Shown here in pieces: positions 26,411-34,624 of a stretch of 64,000 nucleotides of DNA (the first letter of the stretch is position 1; each line of letters begins with the position of its first letter). Source of the DNA: Paenibacillus sp. Soil750 (GTDB lineage Bacteria > Bacillota > Bacilli > Paenibacillales > NBRC-103111); assembly GCF_001428045.1 (NCBI RefSeq), contig NZ_LMSD01000044.1:124001-188000 (forward strand), read 5' to 3'. Under the pieces are notes generated by a model. That model searched no databases. It had not been told where the DNA came from and was given only the letters and a program-made list of their open reading frames with translations. Made by a program: the position numbers and the translations under genes.

Positions 26411-27254
26411 ATGCAAAATAATGTCCTTTTTCGAGATCAGCGATCAATCCGTTCTGCATCGGTATCCAGCCCAGAAGCTCCCTTGTTGCCAGACTCGCTT
26501 GCGTAGTGTTATACAAGCTTGTGATGTCTAATGCCGCAATTCTACCAAGAAAGCCGAAATGGGCGATTGCTTTTTCAGGTGTTATACTGATCGCCGGCAC
26601 GTTCAGTTGCCGCCCGATGACCGCGGCGATCTCTTGGAGCGAAATGCCTTCATCGCCGGCGCCAAGCAGCCGTGAGCCCGCGGGGGCTATTTCTAGCGCC
26701 AGACGGTACAGGACCGCAGCATCCAGGCGGTGAATCGCCGGCCAGTGGTTCGTTCCGTCGCCGATGTAGGCGGCGAAGCCCTTCGCCCGGGCGATCTTGA
26801 TCATCATTGGCACAAAGCCCTTATCACCTTCACCGTGCACGGACGGTGCAAGCGAGACGATCGATGTCCGAATACCCCGCTCTGCCATTGCGAGCACTGC
26901 AAGATCCACGGTATGTCCATTTGCGTGAGCTGTGGTAATGAACGGCTTCCCGGTGCCTTCGAGCGCCGCTCCCATGGCTTTGACGGCCCGCAAATCCAGA
27001 GCTAACGCACCTTCAAAGTCGGAAAAATCGTTGGTGAATGCCAGATGAATCACGCCGTCCGCAGCCGCGGCAGCGCTGCCTAGAGTATCGAGATCGTCCA
27101 GATTGCCGAACAGCACTTCGGCTCCTGCCGCCTTTAACCCCGCGGCTTTCTCTTCAGAACGGCAAAGCCCCGAAACTGTATGTCCCGCGTCGATCAGTTC
27201 CTGGACGACCGCAGAACCGACATACCCTGTTGCTCCTGTAACAAAAACATGCAT
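26409..27254 (-). CDS. NAD(P)-dependent epimerase/reductase, atypical SDR
   Basis: A 281-residue Rossmann protein. The nucleotide-binding motif VTGATGYVGSAVV lies at residues 4-16, followed by CRSEEKAAGL (second strand, NADP-type arginine) and GVIHLAF. It fits the extended/atypical SDR class (NmrA or dihydroflavonol-reductase-like); the substrate is unknown. ATG 27254 is chosen because AGGAGG lies nine bases upstream; an ATG 18 bases earlier overlaps the binding site. It is transcribed divergently from a MerR regulator through a MerR-type promoter, so its expression is probably inducible. The gene pair is visibly more GC-rich than the flanking repeats. Confidence 0.85.
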   Translation of the reverse strand: MHVFVTGATGYVGSAVVQELIDAGHTVSGLCRSEEKAAGLKAAGAEVLFGNLDDLDTLGSAAAAADGVIHLAFTNDFSDFEGALALDLRAVKAMGAALEGTGKPFITTAHANGHTVDLAVLAMAERGIRTSIVSLAPSVHGEGDKGFVPMMIKIARAKGFAAYIGDGTNHWPAIHRLDAAVLYRLALEIAPAGSRLLGAGDEGISLQEIAAVIGRQLNVPAISITPEKAIAHFGFLGRIAALDITSLYNTTQASLATRELLGWIPMQNGLIADLEKGHYFA

Positions 27255-27295
27255 AATGATATCCTCCTTCAAATGTTGACTGCTTGATCATGTTA

Positions 27296-27326
27296 AGCAT
27301 AAACTATAAAGTGAACTCTATGGCAA
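27296..27326 (-). promoter_or_regulatory. MerR-type promoter with 19-base spacer
   Basis: On the minus strand, TTGCCA (27326-27321), a 19-base spacer and TATGCT (27301-27296) precede the SDR gene. An over-long spacer with a dyad-like centre (AGAGTTCACTTTAT) is the hallmark of promoters that MerR regulators untwist to activate. Confidence 0.65.
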
Positions 27327-27348
27327 GCGCTTCAAAGGAGAAATGATC

Positions 27349-27762
27349 ATGAAAATTCAGGAACTGGCGGACAAGATGGGATTAACGATCCATACGATCC
27401 GCTTTTATGAAAAGGAAGGCTTGCTGGATGATCGGCATGTCCGGCGAGAAAGCAACAATTACCGTAACTATTCGGAAGAAGCTATCGAGCGGTTGAAGCT
27501 CATCAAGAAGTTCCAGTCCATCGGCTGTTCGCTGGCTGAACTGAAGGAAGTTCTGCAGGACCACGACGCTAATGCGCAAACTAACCTACAGATTATAGAT
27601 TGGATTCGCGGCAAGAAAAAGGAGATCGAAAGCAAGAAGGAAGAATACGACCAAATGCTGGAAACCCTTAACAAGATGCTGGAGTATCGGACTCTACTCA
27701 TGGACGATCCGCAAAAAGCTCAAGAGATGTTAATGACTTCGCATGCCAGCTCATCCGATTGA
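27349..27762 (+). CDS. MerR family transcriptional regulator
   Basis: A 137-residue regulator. The N-terminal winged helix is clear (IQELADKMGLTIHTIRFYEKEGLL, residues 3-26, conserved arginine-tyrosine pair), followed by a dimerisation coiled coil from about residue 80 and a short tail without metal-ligand cysteines. It therefore resembles the small YfmP/AdhR-like group that senses electrophiles or drugs rather than metals. ATG 27349 has AAAGGAG eight bases upstream; ATG 27343 is too close. The divergent SDR gene is the obvious target. Confidence 0.88.
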   Translation: MKIQELADKMGLTIHTIRFYEKEGLLDDRHVRRESNNYRNYSEEAIERLKLIKKFQSIGCSLAELKEVLQDHDANAQTNLQIIDWIRGKKKEIESKKEEYDQMLETLNKMLEYRTLLMDDPQKAQEMLMTSHASSSD

Positions 27763-28050
27763 GCTGCATTTGTAGCTTCCCTTTAGTCCATGCGGAACAA
27801 CTGAAACAGGCATGCATACAAGTTATTACGTTCGGCGACTCGGAATCTCAACCCCGAGTTAAAGGAAACTTAAGAATAATACTAGAGTAATCATTAAAAA
27901 AGACGATCCGCATTGATTAGAAATCGGGGAGGATAAGGCTTTAGTATCAAAGAAGTGTTTGGAAGAGGGATGGATAGTTCGTTGGCTATATCGCGAGCAA
28001 GCAGACCGGAAGGAAGACAGTGGAACTCGCCCCTTTAAAATATAAACCTT

Positions 28051-28084
28051 AGACCCTCAGCCCGTTGCTGTGGGTCTCTTTTTT
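28051..28084 (+). terminator. Rho-independent terminator
   Basis: AGACCC / GGGTCT outer stem with CAGC / GCTG inner stem, followed by CTCTTTTTTG. It is far (about 290 bases) from the MerR gene, so another transcript may end here. Confidence 0.7.
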
Positions 28085-28140
28085 GTAATTCAACTAAAGA
28101 GCAGATTAGCATGGATAAATGTCGGGCTGTTGACATAGTA

Positions 28141-28173
28141 CAATCCCCGTAAGAAACTTGCCAACGGGGATTG
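28141..28173. other. Perfect 10-base inverted repeat
   Basis: CAATCCCCGT and ACGGGGATTG separated by 13 bases, with TTGACA just upstream (28130-28135) but no -10 box. It could be a small hairpin RNA or an operator. Confidence 0.4.
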
Positions 28174-28466
28174 CTCATTTAATGACAAATTGGTTTCGCG
28201 ATTGTTTAGCAAGGTACAGTCTCGGGGTTGGGTGAACTGGAAACTTTTAGTTGAATCAAACAGTAGCAGTCTATCAATCTAGTAAACCAAGTGGGACAAG
28301 CAAAACGACTACAACTACTTATCGGGTCTTTGAGTGTTACGACGAACACCTCAACCATATCTTTCCGAATGTATAGGCCTTCCAAAAGAGAAGGCTACCG
28401 GGGGATCGGCAGCCATCTGCGGAACTGTTAAGAGCTATCGTGAAATTTGGCTTCCTATTTGATTAA

Positions 28467-29663
28467 TCAGGCTTCCACTTCCCTCAAGTTTCGCTCTTCC
28501 AACTTCCTGCGCGAATGGGAGCGAGATAGTCCGAGCGATGCAGCGGCTGTCCCCGCGGCGATGGTAACTCCCGCAGCCCCAATCCAACTGATGGCCGGCA
28601 ACGACGCTTGCTCTATGACGATGCCCCCAATCCCCGCTCCGGCGGCCATGGCAAGCTGAACGACCGACATGTTTAGGCTAAGCATAATGCCGGAAGCTTC
28701 CGGAGCAAGCGTGATTAAATGAACCTGCTGCGTAGGACCCGACGACCAGGCCGAGAATGACCAGAGCATGAGAAGCGGGAACACGAGAGCAGGGGATAGA
28801 GCTGCCAGCGATAACAGGATTAGAGCTACTGCGTGCAGCAGCATGCCGCCGACCAGCGTGCGGGGAAATCCCCATTTGTCTGTGCTATAGCCTCCGAGCT
28901 TAGAGCCAATCAAGCTTGCGATGCCGAAAGCGAACAATCCAATGCTTACCCATTTTTCACTCATTCCCGTAACGGTGAGTAGAAACGGCGAAATGTACGT
29001 ATAGGCAATCGAATATCCACCGATCCAGAAGAAGGTTACAGACAAGGCCAAAACGGTTTTTCGTTCCTTCAACAGCGCCAACTGTTTACGAAGCGGCACT
29101 GGTTCTTCGCCATCCGTTTGCGGAATCGTGAAGGCAATAAGAAGCATAGCGAACAGCCCGAGTACGCCGATTCCCCCGAAAATAGTTTTCCAATCGTAGG
29201 CGGAAGCGACAACCCTTCCAAGAGGAACGCCGATGATCAGCGAGGTACTGAAGCCCATAACGAGTGTCGCTATGGCGCTACCTTGCTTTTCAGGCGGAGC
29301 CATCTTGGAGGCTACGGTCATGGCTGTAACGACAAACACCCCGGTACTGAGTGCCAAGATGATCCGAGATCCGATTAGAGATTCATATCCCGGCAAAATA
29401 AAGGTGATTCCGTTTCCTATTACGAAAAGGCCGAGTGAGTAAAGCAGCAGCTTCCGACGCTCCAAGCGGGCAGTAACGGCCATAAGGAGAGGGGTCCCGA
29501 AAGCGTAAGCGAGCGAGAAAACGGTAATGAGCTGTCCTGCAGCGGACACCGAGACACCGATATCCTCCGCAACTTTATCCAAAATTCCTGCGATGATAAA
29601 CTCCGACGTTCCGACTAGAAAACTGACGGCGGCCAACATGTAAATTTTCCAAGCGTATGACAT
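28467..29663 (-). CDS. MFS drug-type efflux transporter (DHA1 family)
   Basis: A 398-residue polytopic protein with about twelve hydrophobic segments and the MFS loop signature after TM2 (GTPLLMAVTARLERRKLLLYS, residues 56-76). TM1 reads AVSFLVGTSEFIIAGIL, as in AraJ/Cmx-like DHA1 exporters. It probably exports a drug or metabolite by proton antiport. It lies 67 bases downstream of an ArsR gene on the same strand, with a perfect palindrome in the gap, so the regulator probably controls it. The tail is charged and cytoplasmic. Confidence 0.88.
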   Translation of the reverse strand: MSYAWKIYMLAAVSFLVGTSEFIIAGILDKVAEDIGVSVSAAGQLITVFSLAYAFGTPLLMAVTARLERRKLLLYSLGLFVIGNGITFILPGYESLIGSRIILALSTGVFVVTAMTVASKMAPPEKQGSAIATLVMGFSTSLIIGVPLGRVVASAYDWKTIFGGIGVLGLFAMLLIAFTIPQTDGEEPVPLRKQLALLKERKTVLALSVTFFWIGGYSIAYTYISPFLLTVTGMSEKWVSIGLFAFGIASLIGSKLGGYSTDKWGFPRTLVGGMLLHAVALILLSLAALSPALVFPLLMLWSFSAWSSGPTQQVHLITLAPEASGIMLSLNMSVVQLAMAAGAGIGGIVIEQASLPAISWIGAAGVTIAAGTAAASLGLSRSHSRRKLEERNLREVEA

Positions 29664-29694
29664 GATTTTCTTACTCCTCTCTCAATCCTATCTT

Positions 29695-29714
29695 CTATAT
29701 TTCTAGAAATATAG
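29695..29714. promoter_or_regulatory. 20-base perfect palindrome, likely ArsR operator
   Basis: CTATATTTCTAGAAATATAG lies between the arsR-type and MFS genes. Perfect AT-rich dyads of this size are typical ArsR-family operators. Confidence 0.6.
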
Positions 29715-29725
29715 AAATAATGACA
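29709..29725 (-). repeat. 17-base inverted repeat, left arm
   Basis: ATATAGAAATAATGACA, the exact reverse complement of 30034-30050. The two copies flank the ArsR-type gene. Confidence 0.85.
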
Positions 29726-29730
29726 AAAAA

Positions 29731-30012
29731 TTATTCCAGCAAATACGGTGCATACTTTTGTGCTATTTCGCGGTTCACGCTGTAGTAGATGTACGTTCCA
29801 TCCTTTCGGAGATCGAGCAGGCCGCAATCCGTCAATTGCTTCAGGTGATGGGATAGTGTCGAGCCAGCGACGGATTCCAGCTTGCTTCCGATATCGGAGC
29901 AGCACAAATTCCTCTCTTCGTTAAGCAACAGGGCAATTTTAAGCCGTGTCGGTTCCCCTAGTGCTTTGTATACTTTGACGGCTTGCCGTGCTTCCGCGTT
30001 ATCCTCGATCAT
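29731..30012 (-). CDS. ArsR family transcriptional regulator
   Basis: A 93-residue winged-helix repressor: ALGEPTRLKIALLL (helix 1-2), CCSDIGSKLE and STLSHHLKQLTDCGLL (recognition helix), and a wing GTYIYYSVN. The NLCCSDI segment puts two cysteines where arsenic sensors carry CxC, so thiol or metalloid sensing is possible. ATG 30012 is chosen because AAAGGTGAG lies seven bases upstream; a longer in-frame extension to 30384 runs antisense through an IS110 remnant and is spurious. It precedes the MFS gene on the same strand. Confidence 0.85.
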   Translation of the reverse strand: MIEDNAEARQAVKVYKALGEPTRLKIALLLNEERNLCCSDIGSKLESVAGSTLSHHLKQLTDCGLLDLRKDGTYIYYSVNREIAQKYAPYLLE

Positions 30013-30033
30013 CGTTATCTCACCTTTGCTTAT

Positions 30034-30050
30034 TGTCATTATTTCTATAT
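30034..30050 (+). repeat. 17-base inverted repeat, right arm, in the ArsR promoter region
   Basis: TGTCATTATTTCTATAT, 22 bases upstream of the ArsR start, followed by CTGTCGAAAT so that ATTTC...GAAAT forms a second weak dyad (30041-30060). This is probably an autoregulatory operator. Confidence 0.65.
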
Positions 30051-30197
30051 CTGTCGAAATAAATTTACCATACCTTAGGATAAAAGTAAATAGGGTTATT
30101 TTCATTCGCTTGCCGATAATAAAAGAGCCATCAGGTGAAAATGATAAATCACCATTGAGCTTTTTACGTTCTATATTCTGACTAAATGAAGCATCAA

Positions 30198-30519
30198 CGT
30201 AATTATCGTTCCAAGATTGGCATGGAACCCACAGGGCATTATTGGTGGAATTAGCGAATTGGCTTACAAACAAAGGATCTAATGTTGTCCTAGTGAATCC
30301 GGCCACGACCAAAAGAAACAAGGAGAATCGAGATAATAGTCCTTCCAAGAGTGATCCGAAGGATGCGCTTGTCATCGCGGACATTGTAAGCCGTGGTTAT
30401 TATTATAAACATACGCGGCAGACTCAAGAGTTCCAAAGACTACGCACCCTGATGAGTGATCGAGAGTTTTGGGTAGCATATAGTGTCCGGTTGCAGAATC
30501 GAATTATTTCTAATTTTCA
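30198..30519 (+). pseudogene. IS110-family transposase remnant (middle part)
   Basis: Reading YRSKIGMEPTGHYWWN up to 30250, then after a one-base deletion ELANWLTNKGSNVVLVNPAT, TKRNKENRDNSPSK, DPKDALVIADIVSRG and DREFWVAYSVRLQNRI. This is the continuation of the DEDD domain of IS110 transposases. The start and the C-terminal serine-containing domain are missing. Confidence 0.8.
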
Positions 30520-30535
30520 TATCTGCAGAAAATAC

Positions 30536-30565
30536 TGGACTAATCGTTCCGGAAAGGTATATACT
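30536..30565 (+). promoter_or_regulatory. TetR autoregulatory promoter/operator
   Basis: -10 TATACT at 30560-30565; the dyad TGGACTAATCGTTCCGG (30536-30552) covers the -35 area and resembles the operator before the MFS gene at 31189-31204. Confidence 0.5.
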
Positions 30566-30591
30566 CTACCTACGGAAACGGAGGGAGAACC

Positions 30592-31167
30592 ATGGGACGC
30601 TACAAAGAGTTTGATAAAGAAGCGGTGCTTCATAAAGCGATGCTCGTTTTTTGGAAGAAGGGCTACGAAGCGGCAAGCATTCCCGATTTGCTGGAAGCTA
30701 TGGATCTTAGCAGATCAAGTCTGTACGAAACGTTCGGGGACAAACAAACGCTTTATATCGAGGCGATCAACTGGTACAAGAAGTGGAAGCAAGCCAAACG
30801 GGACATCCTCGTCAATGCGACATCCGCAAAATCGGGAATCCGGCAGTACTTCGAGATACACATCGATTCCGCCTTGGACGGAGAGTCACCGAAGGGCTGT
30901 CTCATTACTAATGCAGCAGTCGGCATGGATTCGCCAGATGAGCAACTGAATGCGTTGATCAGGGAGCGGTTTGACGAGTTGGAGAAATCCTTCTACGAGC
31001 TGCTGCGCAAAGGTCAGGAGACGGGAGAAATCATGCCTGAGAAAGATATCAAGACTTTATCTTATCTGCTCTCAAACCTGAATCATAGTATAAATATCGT
31101 TGCGAAGGTGAAGGGTGACCGCAGCAAGATGCAGCAGATGATAGACATGGTGATGGAATTGATATAA
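30592..31167 (+). CDS. TetR/AcrR family transcriptional repressor
   Basis: A 191-residue regulator. The HTH occupies residues 5-50 (AVLHKAMLVFWKKGYEAASI, then MDLSRSSLYETFGDKQTLY). The C-terminal ligand domain contains GCLITNAAVG, seen in the YxaF/LmrA-like TetR subgroup with C-terminal TetR_C_16/C_33-type domains. GGAGGGAG precedes the ATG. It probably represses itself and the following MFS gene through the TGGAAC-N4-GTTCCA type operators found before both. Confidence 0.9.
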   Translation: MGRYKEFDKEAVLHKAMLVFWKKGYEAASIPDLLEAMDLSRSSLYETFGDKQTLYIEAINWYKKWKQAKRDILVNATSAKSGIRQYFEIHIDSALDGESPKGCLITNAAVGMDSPDEQLNALIRERFDELEKSFYELLRKGQETGEIMPEKDIKTLSYLLSNLNHSINIVAKVKGDRSKMQQMIDMVMELI

Positions 31168-31188
31168 AACATTTTTTTTTGCACATTC

Positions 31189-31204
31189 TGGAACGACTGT
31201 TCCA
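31189..31204. promoter_or_regulatory. TetR operator within the MFS promoter
   Basis: TGGAACGACTGTTCCA, a perfect 6+6 dyad with a four-base centre, lies between a TTGCAC -35 (31179-31184) and an AT-rich -10 region (CATAAAAT, 31203-31210). Binding here would occlude the promoter. Confidence 0.65.
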
Positions 31205-31234
31205 TAAAATTCTGGTGAGCAAAGGGGACTTTCT

Positions 31235-32452
31235 ATGCATTCAGCTTCCTTTCCAACGGAAAAATCGGTTTCGGCATCGCTGATTTTTATCCTGGCAGCC
31301 GCTTGCGGTATCATAGCGGCAAATCTTTATTATGCTCAACCATTGATAGGCTCCATCGGTTCGACCATCGGGCTCTCCTCTGGGGCTGCCGCACTCATCG
31401 TTACATTGACTCAAGTCGGCTACGGGATTGGCTTGTTATTTATCGTACCGTTGGGAGACATCCTGGATAATCGTAAGTTGATCCTTTCATCATTGCTCCT
31501 TACAGCCGTTGTTTTGACAATTGCCGCTGTAATCAAAAGCGCCATCCTGTTCCTCACCGCTTCACTCGTGATCGGAGTAGGTTCCGTAGCAGCACAAATC
31601 CTTGTACCGTATGCGGCTCATCTTTCGCCTGAAGCCGTGCGCGGTCGCAATGTGGGCAACGTCATGAGCGGGCTACTTCTGGGGATTATGCTCGCGCGTC
31701 CCATTTCAAGCTTGGTGGCGGAGTATATGGGCTGGCGCGCCATATATCTCATCTCCGCAGCATTGATTTTCGCGCTGGCTCTTGTATTGGCAAAGGCACT
31801 ACCCTCAAGGAAGCCTTTGACCGCTACAGCTTACCCGGCGCTGCTGCACTCCATGCTGCATCTGCTGAAGGCAACACCGGCATTGCGCCGGAGGGCAATT
31901 TATCATGCTTGTGTATTCGGAACGTTCAGTTTGTTTTGGACTACAGTTCCGTTGGTATTGACAAGTCAGCCGTTCCATTTCACTCAGAAGGAGGTCGCTC
32001 TGTTCGCATTAGTCGGGGTAATGGGGGCAATTGTGGCGCCAGCGGCGGGCCGTATGGCAGACCGTGGATGGGTTCGCCCGGCTACGGGATGGGCGTTGGC
32101 CATCGTCATCATTTCCGGGTTGCTTCCCTTGCTAGTTCCATCAAGTTCTGCACTCGCAATCCCCATCCTCGTAGTTGCGGCGATTTTACTTGACATGGGG
32201 GTTTCCGCCAACATGGTTCTCGGGCAGCGGGTGATTTTCTCTTTAGGAGCGGAATTTCGCAGTAGGCTTAACGGTTTGTATATGGCCATTTTCTTTTTAG
32301 GGGGCGCTATCGGCTCAGCGGCAGGGGGATGGGCTTACGCAACGGGGGGCTGGGAGGCGGCACTGCTGATCGGAATCGCCTTACCAGCCATCGCCATGGC
32401 GTATTATGCGACGGAGTTTTCGAGATTAAGGAAGGAAAATCTCATTGATTGA
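31235..32452 (+). CDS. MFS transporter
   Basis: A 405-residue polytopic transporter with about twelve membrane segments. The loop between TM2 and TM3 reads VPLGDILDNRKLIL, the MFS G-D-x-x-D/N-R-(K/R) signature, and the N-terminus NLYYAQPLIG occurs in YgaY/YdeR-like DHA1 members. It is probably an exporter regulated by the upstream TetR protein through the operator in its promoter. The last 15 residues are charged and cytoplasmic. Confidence 0.88.
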   Translation: MHSASFPTEKSVSASLIFILAAACGIIAANLYYAQPLIGSIGSTIGLSSGAAALIVTLTQVGYGIGLLFIVPLGDILDNRKLILSSLLLTAVVLTIAAVIKSAILFLTASLVIGVGSVAAQILVPYAAHLSPEAVRGRNVGNVMSGLLLGIMLARPISSLVAEYMGWRAIYLISAALIFALALVLAKALPSRKPLTATAYPALLHSMLHLLKATPALRRRAIYHACVFGTFSLFWTTVPLVLTSQPFHFTQKEVALFALVGVMGAIVAPAAGRMADRGWVRPATGWALAIVIISGLLPLLVPSSSALAIPILVVAAILLDMGVSANMVLGQRVIFSLGAEFRSRLNGLYMAIFFLGGAIGSAAGGWAYATGGWEAALLIGIALPAIAMAYYATEFSRLRKENLID

Positions 32453-32482
32453 GGAGCACAGTTGAGTAATCCACACGTTCTA

Positions 32483-32505
32483 AGCTAACGAATAACGTTA
32501 ATTGA
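32483..32505. repeat. Isolated left arm of the interspersed repeat
   Basis: AGCTAACGAATAACGTTAATTG matches the left boundary of the repeat family (compare 17973) without an adjoining hairpin. Confidence 0.5.
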
Positions 32506-32598
32506 TCCTATCGGAGGCATTTTTCTTGTTCATAGTAAATGTAGAGGGTGCAGTTTTTAAAGAAGAAAAATGGTTGATTATTAGGCGTAGAACGTAAG

Positions 32599-32669
32599 AA
32601 CGTTTGTTCAATACACTGCAATGGGAGGCTGCCGGCACGATCGGCAGCCTTTCGCTCACTAACGGGCAG
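32599..32669. repeat. Interspersed hairpin repeat, copy 5
   Basis: GAACGTTTGTTCAATA left arm, stem AGGCTGCCG / CGGCAGCCT, tail TTCGCTCACTAACGGGCAG. This copy is close to the consensus. Confidence 0.85.
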
Positions 32670-33033
32670 GGTAACATGGAAATTTTATCGGGACGAGGGA
32701 TGTGTAACTGAAGCACTACGAATATGCCAGGTACTAGGTAACTCTTTAAATTTAAAATGTTGTAACATGAAGCTTCGAGATATAATTGATTTGCATAAAA
32801 GCGCAGAAGCAATAGGGTTGGCTAATCAGGGATTTTAAAATAACTGGTACTGATTTAAGTCCAGTATCAACAGAAGAAGCAACAATATAGGTACTAACTT
32901 TTGGAAGTAGTATTATGTAAATGTAACAAAAGCCAGATTACAAGTGTCATTAGATCTGAAAGGGTTATCTCGTGGAAGATGTTAGGAATCCGTATCCCCA
33001 CTTGATTTGGCCGGGAAGGAGGTGAAAAACAGT
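32670..33033. other. Intergenic region, no gene recognised
   Basis: AT-rich with only very short frames, e.g. a 23-codon frame from ATG 32768 without a convincing binding site. It presumably holds the promoter of the secreted protein gene. Confidence 0.4.
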
Positions 33034-34419
33034 ATGTTTACAAAGCATTCAGGAACAAAAGGAACGATCTGGCTTAGGAGTTTGTGCATCGTATTCGTTC
33101 TGGCGTTTATACAGCAGTATGCGTATCCCCTCATCGCAAAGGCCACTCTATTGGAGTCGCTGAATAACCTAACGGTAGACCCAATCTACTCAGCCAAGCA
33201 TTCTAGTGAAGAGTCGGGGTCTGAGAATTCACTGAGAGCGGTTTCCGGACAATTAAATTTGACGCCAGTGGTATCGAATCTTCCGAATTTATCTAACGTT
33301 CTGACCAACATCGGAAATTCGGCTCCACCTACCACTAACCAGGTGAAAGATTCGTCGTCTTTGCCACCTGTTTCGACTCCGTCTGCGGAGAAAACTTCCG
33401 GACACGGTCTGCTTCCCGATCTGCAGGTGATAACACCTCCTATTTCAGTTGAAACGCCTTTGGTAAATTTGGACGTTCCATCTGTGAAGGTGGAAGTATC
33501 CAGTGATCGGATACCGTTGGTGTCGGTAAACTTGCCTGCCGCAAAAGTCGACACATCAATCGTTCAAATAGAGACGCCTGCGATTAAGGCTGAAGTTCCA
33601 TTGACGCCGATACCAGCACCCCAAATCGAGGTGGTTACTCCGACCGTTCTTCAAGTGAAAGTGTCTGTGACGGATATCCCAGTGCCGAGTACGAGCCAGT
33701 CGAATCTACCTCTGATCGAGGGAGAAAAGGCTGAGATAGGAAAGAAAGAACCGCTTATCGTAACAGACGGAGCTCAGAATCTGCACTTCAATACGAGTGG
33801 GAATGAAAGTCCTACCGCAAGATCGTTTCCAGTGAACGGTACCGTACCCGATGCACAGGTCAAGTTAACTCCGACAGCGGATCAATGGAAAGACGGCTCG
33901 GTAAGCAAATCATTCCCGTGTTCCACGATAAGAGATCCTGATCCTCCTACGGCCTTACGGATGTTGAAGCTCGTATTATCATTGCCCGTTCCGACGGAAG
34001 TGAATGCTCTGATCGAGCCACAGATGGCCGCGAAGGAACAGACAGGAACATCAGAAGCAACTCCGATTCGTACGGATCTCGCGAGTACTTGGTTTTCCGC
34101 CCCGTTGACTCTTTACACAGGAAACGGGTCAACGGGAGGGGGCGGATCTCTCGTTACTGGAAGCAGTGCGTCATTTGGAAGTCTGGGTTTTCTTTTTCCT
34201 GATATTCTTCTGCCTCTGCCAAAGATAAAGAACCAAAACTATGAACACTTCCGGCTTTTTAGTACGAATCAATGGTCGAAGCCGCCACCAGCTCAACCGC
34301 CTCGATTTACCTTCTTCTCACTCGTCGTTAAACAAGTTGAGAAGGAGTGTAAATCAAATGAAATACAAATCCATGGGAAAGATCCCTTTGAAGCGGGAGC
34401 TATCAAAGGCTCTGCCTGA
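33034..34419 (+). CDS. Secreted Pro/Val/Thr-rich low-complexity protein
   Basis: A 461-residue protein I do not recognise. Residues 1-37 look like a signal peptide or anchor (basic MFTKHSGTKGTIW, hydrophobic LCIVFVLAFIQQYAYPLIAKA). Residues about 140-240 are a string of short alternating segments rich in V, P, E and T (for example ETPLVNLDVPSVKVEV), which would be an extended, disordered spacer. A Gly/Ser patch near 370 (STGGGGSLVTGSSASFGS) precedes a hydrophobic LGFLFPDILLPLPKI. There are two cysteines in the mature part. GGAAGGAGGTG precedes ATG 33034. Its last 62 bases overlap the Spo0E-like gene. A surface or spore-envelope role is a guess. Confidence 0.65.
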   Translation: MFTKHSGTKGTIWLRSLCIVFVLAFIQQYAYPLIAKATLLESLNNLTVDPIYSAKHSSEESGSENSLRAVSGQLNLTPVVSNLPNLSNVLTNIGNSAPPTTNQVKDSSSLPPVSTPSAEKTSGHGLLPDLQVITPPISVETPLVNLDVPSVKVEVSSDRIPLVSVNLPAAKVDTSIVQIETPAIKAEVPLTPIPAPQIEVVTPTVLQVKVSVTDIPVPSTSQSNLPLIEGEKAEIGKKEPLIVTDGAQNLHFNTSGNESPTARSFPVNGTVPDAQVKLTPTADQWKDGSVSKSFPCSTIRDPDPPTALRMLKLVLSLPVPTEVNALIEPQMAAKEQTGTSEATPIRTDLASTWFSAPLTLYTGNGSTGGGGSLVTGSSASFGSLGFLFPDILLPLPKIKNQNYEHFRLFSTNQWSKPPPAQPPRFTFFSLVVKQVEKECKSNEIQIHGKDPFEAGAIKGSA

Positions 34420-34591
34420 ACAAGCTTTGGACAACCTTTCAGCAATCGATCAGGCCATTTACGAGAAACGGCAACAATTAAATAAATACGCTAGAACATA
34501 TGGTCTTTCAGACCCTAGATGTCTTCATTGTTCGATGGAACTCGATGAATTAATTAATGCTTTCAATAAGATCAATAAAACATTTGATTAA
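34358..34591 (+). CDS. Spo0E-like aspartyl-phosphate phosphatase
   Basis: A 77-residue protein in the Spo0E/YnzD family, which dephosphorylates Spo0A-P and delays sporulation. The family layout is visible: a first helix IDQAIYEKRQQLNKYARTYGL and a second containing the S-x-E-L-D motif (SMELDELINAF), where Asp is needed for activity. AAGGAG eleven bases before ATG 34358 sets the start; the longer frame from 34241 is inside the upstream gene. The overlap with that gene suggests co-expression. Confidence 0.82.
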   Translation: MKYKSMGKIPLKRELSKALPEQALDNLSAIDQAIYEKRQQLNKYARTYGLSDPRCLHCSMELDELINAFNKINKTFD

Positions 34592-34624
34592 ATCTTTGTA
34601 AGAGTTTATTACAAGAAGTGATTT

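Larger units (their letters stand above)
27763..28466. other. Long intergenic region with two hairpins, no gene recognised
   Basis: Contains the two hairpins listed below and short broken frames. The frame around 28258-28374 (TYRVFECYDEHLNHIF) may be decayed coding sequence, but I cannot name it. Confidence 0.45.

Noticed and set aside
30013..30384. Long N-terminal extension of the ArsR-type protein (217-residue frame)
   Set aside because: The extra 124 residues run antisense through an IS110 remnant and a good ribosome binding site directly precedes ATG 30012.
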